The notes: a model not told the origin generated them from the sequence alone. DNA of 64,000 bases from Aliiruegeria lutimaris (GCF_900099935.1 NZ_FNEK01000007.1:1-64000); one strand, 5' to 3'; numbered from the stretch's first letter, positions 7,834-18,516 are shown. Made by a program: numbers and translations.

Positions 7834-9420
7834 TTGATACAACAGATTGACCTGACACTTGGGCTTGTCATGGTCGTATCGTCCTTGGGAACGGCCATGC
7901 TGGCCCTGATCGTGATCTCCCACTTTCAGCCCACTCGAGAAATTTCATGGAATCCCATCGAGACGCTCGACGAAAAGATCGTCTTTCTGTTCCAGGACAT
8001 GGTTCTGGTCGATGCCAGCCCCGGCGCGCGCACACTGCTTGAAAGCGGTCCGGACTTCCTGGCGGACTGGCCGCGCTTTCTGGCCGTGTTGGAGCAACGT
8101 TTTACGGATTTTCCCGAAAAAATCGGAACCCTGGCCGAGAGCCAGTATTTCGTGCTTCACAGCCCCAACGGCGAAACTCTCGAAGCGGAGTGGCGGGGCG
8201 GGCTGGCACGGATCGTTGTCAGGGCGAACCCCGACGCGGAGCATTCCGATACAGGCGAGAGCTTGACCAAAGCCGTCCATGGCGGAGAAGTCGACACCTT
8301 GCAGAAGGTTGTGGACCTCGCGCCTATGCTCGTCTGGAAGCAGGACGCCGCCGGCCAGGTGCGCTGGGCGAACAGCGCCTATGTCGATATCGTCGAACGG
8401 ACCCTGGTTGACGATGAGACAATCGGTTGGCCATTGCCCCGGATTTTCGATCTTCGAGCGATCGGTGCAGAGAAAACGCGGTCTCCGAAACGGATGTCGA
8501 TAGGCCTGCCGGGATCGGAAAAGGCGTGGTTCGACTGCTATTTCGAACCTGTCGGCGAGGAAACGCTTGGTTTTGCCTTGCCGGCGGACGCGCTCGTGCG
8601 GGCGGAGACCTCCCTGCGCGAGTTCGTTCAGACCCTGACCAAGACATTCGCGCACCTGCCGACCGGCCTCGCCGTGTTCGACCGCGAGCGCCGCCTTGCC
8701 CTGTTCAATCCGGCGCTTGCGGACCTGTCCGCGCTGGAGCCGCAATTTCTCAGCGCGCAACCGACCTTGTTCGAATTCCTGGACAAGCTTCGGCAAAAGC
8801 AACGCGCGCCGGAGCCCAAGGATTTCGGACAATGGCGGCAGCAAATCCTGGAGTTGGAAAGCGCCGCGGCCTCCGGAACCTACCAGGAGACATGGTCGCT
8901 CCCGACCGGCGAGACCTATCGTGTCACCGGCCGGCCACATCCCGACGGCGCGATTGCGTTCCTGTTCGAAGACATCAGCGAAGAAATGACCCTGACGCGC
9001 CAGTTTCGCGCCGAGCTTGAACTTGGACAAGCGGTGCTCGATGGCGTCGAGGAGGCCATTGCCGTGTTCTCTGTCTCCGGCACCCTCGTTCAGTTCAACA
9101 CGGCCTATTGCAACCTGTGGAATCACGACCCAAACGCGACGCTTGGCGATACCGGAATCATCGAGGCGACGCGGCTTTGGCAGAAAGCCTGCGTGCCGAG
9201 CCCCGCTTGGGGCGATCTAAGGGATTTCGTCGGCGCGACGCATGAGCGTGCCGAATGGAATGCCCAGATCCGGCGAACCAACGGCTTGCTGCTGGAGTGC
9301 CGCTTTGTCCCCCTGATCGGGCATAACACGCTCGTTTCCTTCTCGATCGTCAACGAGACCAACGGAAACGACAACGCGCCGCCCAAGATCTGGACACGGA
9401 TGCCCGTCGCGTTGCGCTGA
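7834..9420 (+). CDS. Membrane-anchored PAS-domain protein
   Basis: A 528-residue protein with one N-terminal transmembrane segment (LGLVMVVSSLGTAMLALIVI, about residues 8-27) and at least three PAS-like segments: one around VFLFQDMVLVDASPGARTLL, one around MLVWKQDAAGQVRWANSAYV, and a C-terminal pair around LPTGLAVFDRERRLALFNPA and EAIAVFSVSGTLVQFNTAYC. No kinase, GGDEF, EAL or HTH domain follows, so its output must be through a partner or through dimerisation. The start is TTG at 7834, preceded by GCAGAGGGC. The gene follows regB and precedes tsaE. A CtrA-type box upstream hints at cell-cycle or phase-dependent expression. Role unknown. Confidence 0.75.
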   Translation: MIQQIDLTLGLVMVVSSLGTAMLALIVISHFQPTREISWNPIETLDEKIVFLFQDMVLVDASPGARTLLESGPDFLADWPRFLAVLEQRFTDFPEKIGTLAESQYFVLHSPNGETLEAEWRGGLARIVVRANPDAEHSDTGESLTKAVHGGEVDTLQKVVDLAPMLVWKQDAAGQVRWANSAYVDIVERTLVDDETIGWPLPRIFDLRAIGAEKTRSPKRMSIGLPGSEKAWFDCYFEPVGEETLGFALPADALVRAETSLREFVQTLTKTFAHLPTGLAVFDRERRLALFNPALADLSALEPQFLSAQPTLFEFLDKLRQKQRAPEPKDFGQWRQQILELESAAASGTYQETWSLPTGETYRVTGRPHPDGAIAFLFEDISEEMTLTRQFRAELELGQAVLDGVEEAIAVFSVSGTLVQFNTAYCNLWNHDPNATLGDTGIIEATRLWQKACVPSPAWGDLRDFVGATHERAEWNAQIRRTNGLLLECRFVPLIGHNTLVSFSIVNETNGNDNAPPKIWTRMPVALR

Positions 9421-9471
9421 TCGCGGCCCATTGCAGCTTGCAGGCATGGGGCAGAACGCTAGTCTGCGCCC

Positions 9472-9999
9472 ATGACCGGGCCAAGCCAGATATCCCTCTA
9501 CCAATGCTCCATCGACCTTCCCGATGCGGAGGCGACCGCACAACTTGGCGCGCATCTGGCCCGGCTCCTGCAACCGGGCGACTGCCTGTTGCTGTCCGGT
9601 CCGATCGGTGCTGGCAAGAGCCATCTTGCCCGCGCCGCCATACGCTGCCTCATGGAAGAAAACGGTGAGGCGTCGGAAGACATTCCCTCGCCGACCTATA
9701 CACTCGTTCAAACCTACCCGGCGGGCGATACCGAGCTATGGCATGCGGATTTGTTTCGCCTGACCGACCCGTCGGAAGTGATGGAACTCGGCCTCGACGA
9801 AGGTTTGGAGAGCGGGATCTGTTTCATCGAGTGGCCGGACCGGCTTGGCTCGGAGGTACCCGGCGATGCGCTCACCGTCGAGTTGTCCGACCGGGGACAA
9901 GGCCGGCGTGCAGTTCTGAGGGGACCGGAAATCCGCTGGCGAAACAGGCTATTGCGGGTGGAGAATGCGATGAAGGGTCCCGATGACACGACAGGCTGA
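9472..9999 (+). CDS. tsaE: tRNA threonylcarbamoyladenosine ATPase TsaE
   Basis: A 175-residue P-loop ATPase that works with TsaB and TsaD to form N6-threonylcarbamoyl-adenosine at position 37 of ANN-decoding tRNAs. Walker A is GPIGAGKS (43-50). The family motifs SPTYTLVQTY, LWHADLFRL and ICFIEWPDR are all present. It starts the run tsaE-amgK-murU-addB-addA, where each gene overlaps the next; its stop overlaps the amgK start by 17 bp. Confidence 0.95.
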   Translation: MTGPSQISLYQCSIDLPDAEATAQLGAHLARLLQPGDCLLLSGPIGAGKSHLARAAIRCLMEENGEASEDIPSPTYTLVQTYPAGDTELWHADLFRLTDPSEVMELGLDEGLESGICFIEWPDRLGSEVPGDALTVELSDRGQGRRAVLRGPEIRWRNRLLRVENAMKGPDDTTG

Positions 10000-11005
10000 C
10001 CGACAACATTTCCTGTCGTCCTGCGGATGGGGTGCGGCCGCGACCCGGCCGTTGGCCGGCGATGCATCCGCCCGCAGCTATCTCCGCCTGAACGACCCGT
10101 CGCTGGGAACCGCGGTGCTGATGGATGCGCCGCCCGAAACCGGCGAGGATATCCGCCCTTTCTGCAAGATCGCGCACTTCCTTGCCGATAGCGGACTTTC
10201 GGCTCCCCGGATCCTCGCCGAGAATCCCGAACTCGGGTTCCTGCTGCTCGAAGATTTCGGCGACGCCCTTTTCGCGCGCCTCATAGAGGACGACCCCGCG
10301 CGGGAAACCGGTCTCTACGAAGCCGCCGTAGACGTGCTTCTGGAACTGCACCGCCATACGCCGCCTGCCGGGCTTCCAACGCTTGGCCCTCGGGAAATGT
10401 CGCGGGCTGTCGATCTTGTGCTGACCTGTTATGCCTCCGGCGCCGGTAAGACCTTTCCGTCCGACGCTCCGGACACTCTGGCCCAACTTCTCCGCCCGCA
10501 TCTCGATACCCTCGCCCACACACCACCGGTTCTGGCGTTGCGCGATTTCCATGCCGAGAACCTGCTTTGGCTTCCAGACAGGCAGGGCGCACGCCGGGTG
10601 GGCTTGCTGGATTTTCAGGACGCCTTTGCCGGCCATCCGGCTTACGACCTGATCTCGCTGCTCGAAGACGCGCGACGCGATGTCTCGGAAACCGCACGGA
10701 AGGCGGCGCTCTCCCGCTTCGGCGACCTCGGAAATCACCCGCCGGAGGAGCTTGCGCGTGCTTGCGCAACGCTGGGCGCGCAAAGGAATTTGAGAATCCT
10801 CGGCGTTTTCGCACGGCTTTGCATGCAGTTTGGCAAGGCGCATTACGTCGAGCTGATGCCGCGCGTCTGGTCCCATCTGCAACGAGACCTGACCCATCCT
10901 TCGCTTGCCGATATCGCGGATTTCGTGTCTGAGACCCTTCCCGCGCCCAGCGAAGAGGTGCTCCAATCCATCAGGGAGAAATGCGGAACATGCCCGACGC
11001 CGTGA
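9983..11005 (+). CDS. amgK: Sugar kinase of the AmgK family (anomeric MurNAc/GlcNAc kinase)
   Basis: A 340-residue aminoglycoside-phosphotransferase-fold kinase. AmgK phosphorylates the anomeric OH of N-acetylmuramic acid released from peptidoglycan, feeding the MurU bypass to UDP-MurNAc that skips fosfomycin-sensitive MurA. Visible motifs: GDASARSYLRL near the N-terminus, the catalytic loop LRDFHAENLLWL and metal-binding LLDFQDAFAGHPAYDL. The pairing with a nucleotidyltransferase directly downstream is what separates AmgK from other APH-fold enzymes. It overlaps tsaE by 17 bp and murU by 25 bp, so the three are translationally coupled. Sugar specificity is inferred from context. Confidence 0.85.
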   Translation: MTRQADRQHFLSSCGWGAAATRPLAGDASARSYLRLNDPSLGTAVLMDAPPETGEDIRPFCKIAHFLADSGLSAPRILAENPELGFLLLEDFGDALFARLIEDDPARETGLYEAAVDVLLELHRHTPPAGLPTLGPREMSRAVDLVLTCYASGAGKTFPSDAPDTLAQLLRPHLDTLAHTPPVLALRDFHAENLLWLPDRQGARRVGLLDFQDAFAGHPAYDLISLLEDARRDVSETARKAALSRFGDLGNHPPEELARACATLGAQRNLRILGVFARLCMQFGKAHYVELMPRVWSHLQRDLTHPSLADIADFVSETLPAPSEEVLQSIREKCGTCPTP

Positions 11006-11679
11006 TGCTCTTTGCCGCCGGGTTCGGAACCCGGATGGGCAGCCTGACAGCGAACCGTCCCAAACCGCTGCTGGAAGTGTCCGGGCAGGCGTTGCTCGAC
11101 CACGCGTTGGCGTTGACCGATGCCGCTGGCGTGCGGCGCAAGGTCGTCAATACGCATTATCATTCCGATCAGATCGAAGATCACCTCTCGGTACGCTCCG
11201 ACGTGGCCGTCTCGCGGGAACTGCCCAACATTCTCGAAACCGGTGGCGGCCTGCGCAAGGCGCTGCCACTGCTTGGGGATAGCCCTGTCTTTACCCTGAA
11301 CACCGATGCCGTCTGGACCGGACCGAACCCGCTCGCTGCCCTGCGCGCGGCCTGGGATCCGGTCAGGATGGATGCCCTTCTGATGCTGGTCGCACCGGAA
11401 AATGCCCTTGGTCACAACGGCGCAGGCGATTTCCAACCGGGGCCCGACGGGCGCCTGCAACGTGGTCCCGGCGCGATCTATACCGGGGCACAGATCCTGC
11501 GGACGGAGGGGTTGAACGAAATCTCGCAGGACGCGTTCTCGCTGAACCTGCTGTGGGACCGGATGTTGGAAGCGGGGCGGCTTTTCGGCCTGCTGCATGA
11601 AGGGAACTGGTGCGATGTCGGGCGCCCTGAAGGAATCACCACTGCCGAACGGATGCTGGCCGGACAGATCAATGGGTGA
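10981..11679 (+). CDS. murU: Nucleotidyltransferase MurU (MurNAc-1-phosphate uridylyltransferase)
   Basis: A 232-residue sugar-phosphate nucleotidyltransferase with the signature FAAGFGTRMGSLTANRPKPL at the N-terminus. ETGGGLRKAL and LNTDAVW (the metal-binding Asp region) are the expected later motifs, and WCDVGRPEG closes the fold. Coupled to the AmgK-type kinase it should convert MurNAc-1-phosphate and UTP to UDP-MurNAc. Mannose-1-phosphate guanylyltransferase is a common alternative label for this family; the neighbour argues for MurU. A second start at 10990 (MPDAVMLF) is also possible. The stop overlaps the addB start (ATGGGTGA). Confidence 0.85.
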   Translation: MRNMPDAVMLFAAGFGTRMGSLTANRPKPLLEVSGQALLDHALALTDAAGVRRKVVNTHYHSDQIEDHLSVRSDVAVSRELPNILETGGGLRKALPLLGDSPVFTLNTDAVWTGPNPLAALRAAWDPVRMDALLMLVAPENALGHNGAGDFQPGPDGRLQRGPGAIYTGAQILRTEGLNEISQDAFSLNLLWDRMLEAGRLFGLLHEGNWCDVGRPEGITTAERMLAGQING

Positions 11680-14638
11680 AGCCGCCAGACTCTTCGCCGT
11701 CGGGCTGGGGCAGGACTACCCGAAAGCGCTCGTCGACGGGCTGGCCGCACGGCTGCCGGAAAGCGACCCGACCGCCTGGGCGCGCTGCACGATCTATGTG
11801 AACAGTGGGCGGATGCTGCGCCGCATCCGCGATGAGTTCGACGCCGGCCCCCCGCGCCTTCTGCCCAAGCTGCGGCTTCTGTCGGAGCTCTCGGACGCAG
11901 CCGATTTTCCCGAGATCCCGCAGGCGCTCAAGCCGCTCGAGCTGAAACTCGACCTGGCCGAGCTGCTGATGAGCCTGATCGAGACCAACCCGGAGCTTGC
12001 GCCGCGCTCTGCCGTTTTCGACCTGGCCGAAAGCCTCGCCGCGCTGCTGGACGAGATGCATGGCGAGGGCGTTGGGCCCGAGACGTTGGCCGCGCTGGAT
12101 GTCGGTGGTTTTGCCCAGCATTGGGAGCAGGGGCGCGCGATTGTCGAAGCCGCCTTCACCTATTTCGGCGACCGATCCGACCGGCTCGCCGGTTCGGAAG
12201 CCCGGCGGCGGCTGATCGTGAAAGCTCTCTCCGAACGCTGGGAGCATACCCCGCCCAAGGGCACCATCGTCATCGCGGGCTCGACCGGCTCGAGGGGCGC
12301 GACGCGGATACTGATGGAAGCCGTCGCGCAGCTCCCGAACGGGCATGTCGTTCTGCCCGGTTTCGATTTCGATCAACCCCCGTCGGTCTGGAAAGCGCTG
12401 GAGCGCGGCATTCCCGCCGAGGATCATCCGCAATATCGCTTCAAGGCCCTGCTGGATGGGCTGGAGCTTGCACCGGACGAGATCAACCCCTGGGCTGACA
12501 CACCGCCGGCAGTGCCGGAACGCAACCGCCTGTTATCTCTGGCGCTACGCCCGGCGCCAGTAACCGACCAGTGGCGCCATGAGGGCCGGCGTCTGACCGG
12601 GTTGACCGCGGCAACCGCCGAAATGACCCTCGTCGAGGCGCCGAACCAACGCGCGGAAGCCGGCGCGATTGCCCTGCGCCTGCGCAAGGCAGTCGAAGAC
12701 GGGCGGAAAGCGGCGCTGATCAGCCCCGATCGGATGCTCACCCGCCGCGTCACAGCCGCGCTTCAACGCTGGGATATCGAGCCCGATGACAGCGCCGGCG
12801 AGCCCCTGCATCAGGCCGCGCCAGGCCGGTTCCTGCGGCATGTCGCGCAATTGCTGGAAGTTGCGCCGGAGCTGCCGCAATTGCTTGTGCTTCTGAAACA
12901 CCCGATCACGGCCTCGTCCAGGGAAGTTCGGGGGCCGCATTTGCGTTGGACACGGGAGCTGGAACTGTACCTGCGGGCAAGGGGCACCACCCATCCCGGC
13001 GCGGCGGAATTGCGCGGCTTTGCCGAAGATCAGAAAGTCAAAGATGGACGCGAGGACTGGGCCGAATGGCTGGCTGGTCTTCTGGCCTCCGTCCGACGAG
13101 GCAAGGCGGCAAGCCTCTCCGACCATGTCGTCAACCATCTCGATCTGGCGGAACGTTTGGCCACGGGATTTGGGGGAGAGGATACCGGCAAGCTTTGGAA
13201 GAAAGACTCCGGCGAGACGGCGGCCAGCGCCATGCAGGCGCTGCACGATGCCGGCGATCGGGGCGGAGCGATGACCGCCCGCGATTACGCGACTCTGCTG
13301 CATGGCCACCTGTCCGGCTTTAACGTGCTGGACCCGGTGCGGCCCCATCCGAATGTCATGATATGGGGCACGCTGGAGGCGCGGGTTGGTGGCGCCGACC
13401 TCGTCATCCTTGCCGGCCTGACCGATGGTACCTGGCCCGATCTGCCCCAGCCCGACACATGGCTCAACAGGCCGATGCGACGGGAGGCCGGGTTGCTCAG
13501 CCCGGAACGCCGGATCGGCCTGTCGGCGCATGACTTCCAGCAAGCGATTGCGGCGCGCGAAGTCCTGCTGACCCGACCGGAGCGCGACGAGGAGGCCGAG
13601 ACCGTTCCCTCGCGCTGGCTCAACCGGCTCACCAATCTGCTCGGCGGGTTGGGCCCGGAGGGCGAGAAAGCCCTTTCGGAGATGCGCGCGCGCGGACAGC
13701 GCTGGCTCCAAGGCGCATTCGCCCTTGAGCAACCCGAAACGACCCTGCCCCGCGCCCCGCGCCCGTCCCCCTGCCCGCCCGTGGCCGTTCGCCCCCGCCA
13801 ACTTGCCGTCACGCGGATCACGCAACTGATCCGGGATCCCTACGCCGTCTATGCCCGCCACATCCTGCGGCTGCGAAAGCTGAACCCGCTGGCGCCGGAA
13901 CCCGATGCCCGGCTGCGCGGCATCGCATTGCATGAGATCATGGAGAAATTCGTACTGGCACGCCAAAGCTGGCAAGGCGACCGGGACGCCGCCCGGCAAT
14001 GCCTGTCCGGGTTCGCGCGCGAGGAGCTTGCCCGTGCGACGCCGGTGCTGTCCATGCAGGCGCTCTGGCATGCGCGACTCATGGCCGTGGCCGACCGGAT
14101 CATCGACGGAGAATTTGCCCGCCTTGAGGAAGGCGAACCGGCGTTGACCGAGGAATGGGGGCGTCTGGAACTGTCCGACCTCGATTTCACACTGATCGCG
14201 CGGCCGGATCGGATCGACCGTCTGCACGGTGGCGGCTACGCGGTGTACGACTACAAATCCGGCCAGCCGCCCTCGAAGGACATGGTTCTGCATTTCGAGA
14301 AACAGCTCCCGCTGGAAGCGGCGATGCTGGAGCAGAACGGGTTCACGGCTCTACCCAAGGCTCCGGTTGAAAAGCTGGGCTATATCGCCATCGGCGCCAG
14401 CGGGCAGGACCGACTGCTGGACGTCGACACGAAGGACGGACGCCTTGCCGATGTCACGCTGGACGGGCTGCGGGAGTTGATTACGCGCTTTCGGGACCGG
14501 GCGCATGGCTACAGCTCGATCCGCGCCGCGCAGCTGACCAATTTCGCGGGCGATTACGATCACCTCGCGCGTTACGGTGAATGGGACCTGACCAGCGAGG
14601 TCGAGCGGATCATGGTCGGGCCGGAGGACGCATCATGA
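11672..14638 (+). CDS. addB: Double-strand break repair nuclease subunit AddB
   Basis: A 988-residue subunit of the AddAB helicase-nuclease, the alphaproteobacterial counterpart of RecBCD for resecting double-strand breaks. The start at 11672 (MGEAARLFAVGLGQDYPKAL) overlaps the murU stop and matches the family N-terminus. The inactivated helicase-like region spans most of the protein. The C-terminal PD-(D/E)XK nuclease is visible in LHEIMEKFV, DRIDRLHGGGYAVYDYKSGQ. The iron-sulfur cysteines of Bacillus AddB are not seen, as in other alphaproteobacterial AddB. The ATGA overlap with addA implies coupled synthesis of the complex. Confidence 0.93.
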   Translation: MGEAARLFAVGLGQDYPKALVDGLAARLPESDPTAWARCTIYVNSGRMLRRIRDEFDAGPPRLLPKLRLLSELSDAADFPEIPQALKPLELKLDLAELLMSLIETNPELAPRSAVFDLAESLAALLDEMHGEGVGPETLAALDVGGFAQHWEQGRAIVEAAFTYFGDRSDRLAGSEARRRLIVKALSERWEHTPPKGTIVIAGSTGSRGATRILMEAVAQLPNGHVVLPGFDFDQPPSVWKALERGIPAEDHPQYRFKALLDGLELAPDEINPWADTPPAVPERNRLLSLALRPAPVTDQWRHEGRRLTGLTAATAEMTLVEAPNQRAEAGAIALRLRKAVEDGRKAALISPDRMLTRRVTAALQRWDIEPDDSAGEPLHQAAPGRFLRHVAQLLEVAPELPQLLVLLKHPITASSREVRGPHLRWTRELELYLRARGTTHPGAAELRGFAEDQKVKDGREDWAEWLAGLLASVRRGKAASLSDHVVNHLDLAERLATGFGGEDTGKLWKKDSGETAASAMQALHDAGDRGGAMTARDYATLLHGHLSGFNVLDPVRPHPNVMIWGTLEARVGGADLVILAGLTDGTWPDLPQPDTWLNRPMRREAGLLSPERRIGLSAHDFQQAIAAREVLLTRPERDEEAETVPSRWLNRLTNLLGGLGPEGEKALSEMRARGQRWLQGAFALEQPETTLPRAPRPSPCPPVAVRPRQLAVTRITQLIRDPYAVYARHILRLRKLNPLAPEPDARLRGIALHEIMEKFVLARQSWQGDRDAARQCLSGFAREELARATPVLSMQALWHARLMAVADRIIDGEFARLEEGEPALTEEWGRLELSDLDFTLIARPDRIDRLHGGGYAVYDYKSGQPPSKDMVLHFEKQLPLEAAMLEQNGFTALPKAPVEKLGYIAIGASGQDRLLDVDTKDGRLADVTLDGLRELITRFRDRAHGYSSIRAAQLTNFAGDYDHLARYGEWDLTSEVERIMVGPEDAS

Positions 14639-17600
14639 GCGGTTTCGACGAGGCAACCCAGCGCCAGATCGAGGCCGCGAACCCGCGTGCATCTACCTGG
14701 CTGTCGGCCAATGCCGGCTCGGGCAAGACGCGGGTTCTGACGGACCGGGTGGCGCTTTTGCTTCTGGGTGATGTGCCGCCGCAAAACATCCTCTGCCTGA
14801 CCTATACCAAGGCGGCGGCCTCCGAGATGCAGAACCGCCTGTTCAAACGGCTCGGCGAATGGGCGATGCTGGAGGACGCCAACCTGCGCACGGCGCTTGG
14901 CAAGCTGGGCGTGCCGGTCGCGCTCGACGCAGAGACGCTCTCCAAGGCGCGGCGTCTGTTCGCGGGGGCCATCGAGACGCCGGGCGGGTTGAAGATCCAG
15001 ACGATCCACTCCTTCTGCGCCGGTATCCTGCGACGCTTCCCGCTGGAGGCTGCCGTCAGTCCCGGATTTACCGAGATGGACGACGAGGCCGCCGCCCGGC
15101 TGCAGGTACAGGTTCTGGACCATGTCGCCGCGACGGAACCCGCGCTTTTCGCGGAGATGGCCGCGCTTGTCAGCGATGCCGACATGACGGGGCTGGCTGC
15201 GCAGCTTTCCTCCAACCGTGAAAACTTCAAGGAGCCGCCCGACTGGAACCGGGCGCTGCATTCAGTGGGGCTGCCCGATGGGTTCACGCCCGAAACCGCA
15301 CTGGCCGAGATTGCGGCTGCGCTGGAAGATCCGGCCATGGAGCAGGTGGCGGACCTGCTCTTGGCACAGTCGAAGACCATGCAGGAATTCGCTGCCGAGT
15401 TGCGTAGCCTGCGTGCCACCGGGCTGGGTGCGGACGGGTTCACATTGCTGGTTAAGCGCTGCCTTTACGCCTCCGGCGACAACATGAACCAGCCCAAACC
15501 TTCGGTTCTAACCAAGAACGCGCGCACCGATCTGGGACCGTTGGCCGACGATATAGACGCTCTTGCCGAAACCGTCGCGGCGGCGAAACAGGCCTTCCTG
15601 GCGCATGACGTGGCGCTGAAATCGCATGTCCTGCACCGTTTCGCGGCGGCTTTCCTGCCGGAATATGCGCGCCAGAAGGAGCTTGGCGGCTGGCTCGATT
15701 TCGATGACCAGATCCAGAAGGCCGAGGCGTTGCTGGCGCGCGAGGGCGTGGCCGAATGGGTGCTCTACAAGCTCGATGGCGGCATCGACCATATCCTTGT
15801 TGATGAAGCGCAGGACACCAGCCCCCTGCAATGGCGGGTAATCGAGCACCTGACTCGTGAATTCACCTCGGGGACGGGTGTGTCCGAGGCAGGCGAGCGC
15901 TCGATCTTTGTCGTCGGAGACCTGAAACAGTCGATCTATTCCTTCCAGGGCGCCGACCCGACCGGGTTCATCAACATGCGCCGGGCATTTGCCGAAAAAC
16001 TCACGCATATCGATCTGACGTTGCAGCAACTGGAGCTGAAATACTCCTTCCGCTCCTCGGGCGAGATCCTGAGCACGGTCGACGTGACTTTCGGCGCCGA
16101 CAACACGCATGGCATGGGCGGTGCGGTGAGCCATGTCGCCTTCAAATCCGCTCTTCCGGGGCGGGTGGACCTGTGGCCGGTGATCGAGCCGAAGCCGAAA
16201 CCCGAGAAAAGGGAATGGTACGACCCGATCGACATGGTCAGCGACGAACACCATGTTGTCGAGCTGGCCCAGCATGTCGCCCGGCAGGCGCGCGAGATGG
16301 TGGATAGCGGGTTCCTTTGGGAAGAGCGCGATGGCGGTTTCCATCCGCGCCCCATTCACGCGGGCGATATCCTGATCCTCGTGCAGGGGCGGGGCGGCGG
16401 CAGCAACGTGTCGCTGTTCCAGGAGATCATCGCGGCCTGCAAGGGGCAGGGGCTCGATGTGGCAGGCGCCGATGTGCTCAAGCTGGGCGAGGAGCTTGCG
16501 GTGCGAGATATCCTCTCGGTCCTGGCTTTCCTGTCGATGCCGGAGGACGACCTTGCGCTGGCCGAGGCGCTGCGCTCGCCGCTGCTCGGATGGAGCGAGG
16601 CGGCGCTCTACGATCTGGCGACGGAGCGGGCAGAGAAGGAATATCTCTGGGCCGCGCTGCGCCGCCGACAGGAAGAGTTTGCCGAGACCTACGCGATCCT
16701 GCGCGATTTACGCGATGTGGCGGATTATCTGCGCCCCTATGACCTGATCGAACGGCTGCTCACACGCCATAACGGGCGGCGGCGGCTGATGGCGCGGTTG
16801 GGCGAGGAGGCCTCGGACGGCGTGGATGCGTTGCTGACGCAGGCGCTGGCCTTCGAACAGGCGGAAGCGACCAGCCTGACGGGCTTTCTTGCCCGAATGG
16901 AGGGGGCTGAGGTCGATGTGAAGCGGCGTGCGGAGGGCAGGGGTCGGAAATTGCGGGTTATGACCGTGCATGGCTCCAAGGGGCTGGAATCCCCCATCGT
17001 GATCCTGCCCGATTGCGGCAACCGGCGGCAGTCGCGCGAGTTTCGCGGTGACCTTCTGCCGACCGAGGGCGCGCCGCTCTGGAACGCCGCGAAGGCGCAG
17101 AGCCCCGAACCCGTCAATGCGCTACGGCAAATCGCCATCGACAAGCGCGCCGAGGAATCCCAGCGCCTGCTCTACGTGGCGATGACCCGGGCGGAGCAAT
17201 GGCTGATCGTGGCCGCGGCGGGCGATCTCGGCAAGGCCGGGGATAGCTGGTACGAGCAGGTCCGCGCGGGGCTCGAGGAAGCCGGTGCAGGCGCGCAGGA
17301 ATTCCCGGCCGGCGAGGGGCTTCGGCTTCAGGCGGAGGCATGGAACAGTGCGTGTCGCCCCGACGGTATGGACAGCGAAGAACGGAAAACCACTGAATTG
17401 CCGGCCTGGGCCAGCAGCCCGGCCAGCCCTCCGATCCGAACGGAGGGAACCCTTTCGCCGTCCGATCTTGGCGGGGCCAAGATCGTGCCAGGCGATTCCG
17501 ATGGGCTTTCCGAGGAGGAGGCCAAGCTGCATGGCACCCGGATCCACCTCCTGCTGGAACAATTGCCGAATTTCGCAGCGGAAAGCTGGCCGGAAGCGGT

Positions 17601-18027
17601 CGAGACCCTTCTGGGACCGGATGTGTCGCCAGCGGACGCAAACAAAATGCTCACGGGCGCGCGCCATATCCTCGAAAACGAGGCACTGGAATTTCTGTTT
17701 GCCGCCGACACGCTGGCGGAAGTCGACATTTCCGCCAATCTTTCCGAGCTGGCAGGACGGCGCGTGCATGGCGCCATCGACCGGCTCGTGATCCGTCCGG
17801 ATTCGGTTCAGGCCGTCGATTTCAAGACCAATGCCAGGGAACCCGCCACGGCAAGTGAAACCCCAGAGGGGCTCTTGCGGCAGATGGGCGCCTATGCGGC
17901 AGCGCTGAAACAGGTATTTCCGGGACGGCGTGTCGAAACTGCGATCCTCTGGACACGGAGCGGTCGCCTCATGGCGCTCCCCGACGAAATGGTGCACGCT
18001 GCCGTGAGCAGTGCTGCCCTGCCTTGA
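14635..18027 (+). CDS. addA: Helicase-nuclease subunit AddA
   Basis: A 1130-residue UvrD-type helicase with a RecB-like nuclease. Walker A is NAGSGKT (26-32). [31 protein letters not shown] and [17 protein letters not shown] are helicase motifs Ia, II and [22 protein letters not shown] and [13 protein letters not shown] are motifs V and VI. The nuclease core is [12 protein letters not shown] near residue 1080. The start at 14635 overlaps the addB stop as ATGA. trxA follows after 58 bp, probably from read-through plus its own promoter. Confidence 0.95.
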   Translation: MSGFDEATQRQIEAANPRASTWLSANAGSGKTRVLTDRVALLLLGDVPPQNILCLTYTKAAASEMQNRLFKRLGEWAMLEDANLRTALGKLGVPVALDAETLSKARRLFAGAIETPGGLKIQTIHSFCAGILRRFPLEAAVSPGFTEMDDEAAARLQVQVLDHVAATEPALFAEMAALVSDADMTGLAAQLSSNRENFKEPPDWNRALHSVGLPDGFTPETALAEIAAALEDPAMEQVADLLLAQSKTMQEFAAELRSLRATGLGADGFTLLVKRCLYASGDNMNQPKPSVLTKNARTDLGPLADDIDALAETVAAAKQAFLAHDVALKSHVLHRFAAAFLPEYARQKELGGWLDFDDQIQKAEALLAREGVAEWVLYKLDGGIDHILVDEAQDTSPLQWRVIEHLTREFTSGTGVSEAGERSIFVVGDLKQSIYSFQGADPTGFINMRRAFAEKLTHIDLTLQQLELKYSFRSSGEILSTVDVTFGADNTHGMGGAVSHVAFKSALPGRVDLWPVIEPKPKPEKREWYDPIDMVSDEHHVVELAQHVARQAREMVDSGFLWEERDGGFHPRPIHAGDILILVQGRGGGSNVSLFQEIIAACKGQGLDVAGADVLKLGEELAVRDILSVLAFLSMPEDDLALAEALRSPLLGWSEAALYDLATERAEKEYLWAALRRRQEEFAETYAILRDLRDVADYLRPYDLIERLLTRHNGRRRLMARLGEEASDGVDALLTQALAFEQAEATSLTGFLARMEGAEVDVKRRAEGRGRKLRVMTVHGSKGLESPIVILPDCGNRRQSREFRGDLLPTEGAPLWNAAKAQSPEPVNALRQIAIDKRAEESQRLLYVAMTRAEQWLIVAAAGDLGKAGDSWYEQVRAGLEEAGAGAQEFPAGEGLRLQAEAWNSACRPDGMDSEERKTTELPAWASSPASPPIRTEGTLSPSDLGGAKIVPGDSDGLSEEEAKLHGTRIHLLLEQLPNFAAESWPEAVETLLGPDVSPADANKMLTGARHILENEALEFLFAADTLAEVDISANLSELAGRRVHGAIDRLVIRPDSVQAVDFKTNAREPATASETPEGLLRQMGAYAAALKQVFPGRRVETAILWTRSGRLMALPDEMVHAAVSSAALP

Positions 18028-18085
18028 CGCTACGGGGGGCGCTCCTTACGTTCCGCTGCAACGCCTGATGCGAAGGAGAAGATTA

Positions 18086-18406
18086 ATGGCAACCGTTGCT
18101 GTGACTGACGACAGCTTTGACGCTGACGTGAAGAATTCCGAAGTTCCCGTGGTGGTGGATTTCTGGGCCGAATGGTGTGGCCCCTGCAAACAGATCGGCC
18201 CGGCGCTCGAAGAACTGGCCACTGAATATGGCGACAAGGTCAAGATCGCCAAGGTGAACGTGGACGAGAACCCGAATTCGCCCGCCATGCTCGGCGTTCG
18301 TGGCATTCCGGCCCTCTTCCTGTTCAAGGATGGCCAGGTGGTTTCCTCCAAGATCGGCGCCGCCCCGAAAGCCGCGCTGAAGGCCTGGATCGACGAATCC
18401 GTCTGA
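18086..18406 (+). CDS. trxA: Thioredoxin 1
   Basis: A 106-residue cytosolic thioredoxin that reduces protein disulfides with electrons from thioredoxin reductase. The active site is WCGPC (Cys31, Cys34), preceded by VVVDFWAE and followed by the cis-proline loop [11 protein letters not shown]. The start MATVAVTDD follows the strong site CGAAGGAGAAGATTA. A terminator directly follows. Confidence 0.97.
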   Translation: MATVAVTDDSFDADVKNSEVPVVVDFWAEWCGPCKQIGPALEELATEYGDKVKIAKVNVDENPNSPAMLGVRGIPALFLFKDGQVVSSKIGAAPKAALKAWIDESV

Positions 18407-18430
18407 GCCGAACAGGAATTCCCATGGACA

Positions 18431-18452
18431 GGGGCGCTTCGGCGCCCTTTTT
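18431..18452 (+). terminator. Intrinsic terminator of trxA
   Basis: GGGCGC (18432-18437) and GCGCCC (18442-18447) pair around a TTCG tetraloop and are followed by TTTTT. This ends the addBA-trxA transcript before hslV. Confidence 0.9.
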
Positions 18453-18516
18453 CATGCCCGGTTGTGCGCGGAGCGCGGCACGACCATATAGAGCGCGACC
18501 AGACATGGAGACGATT

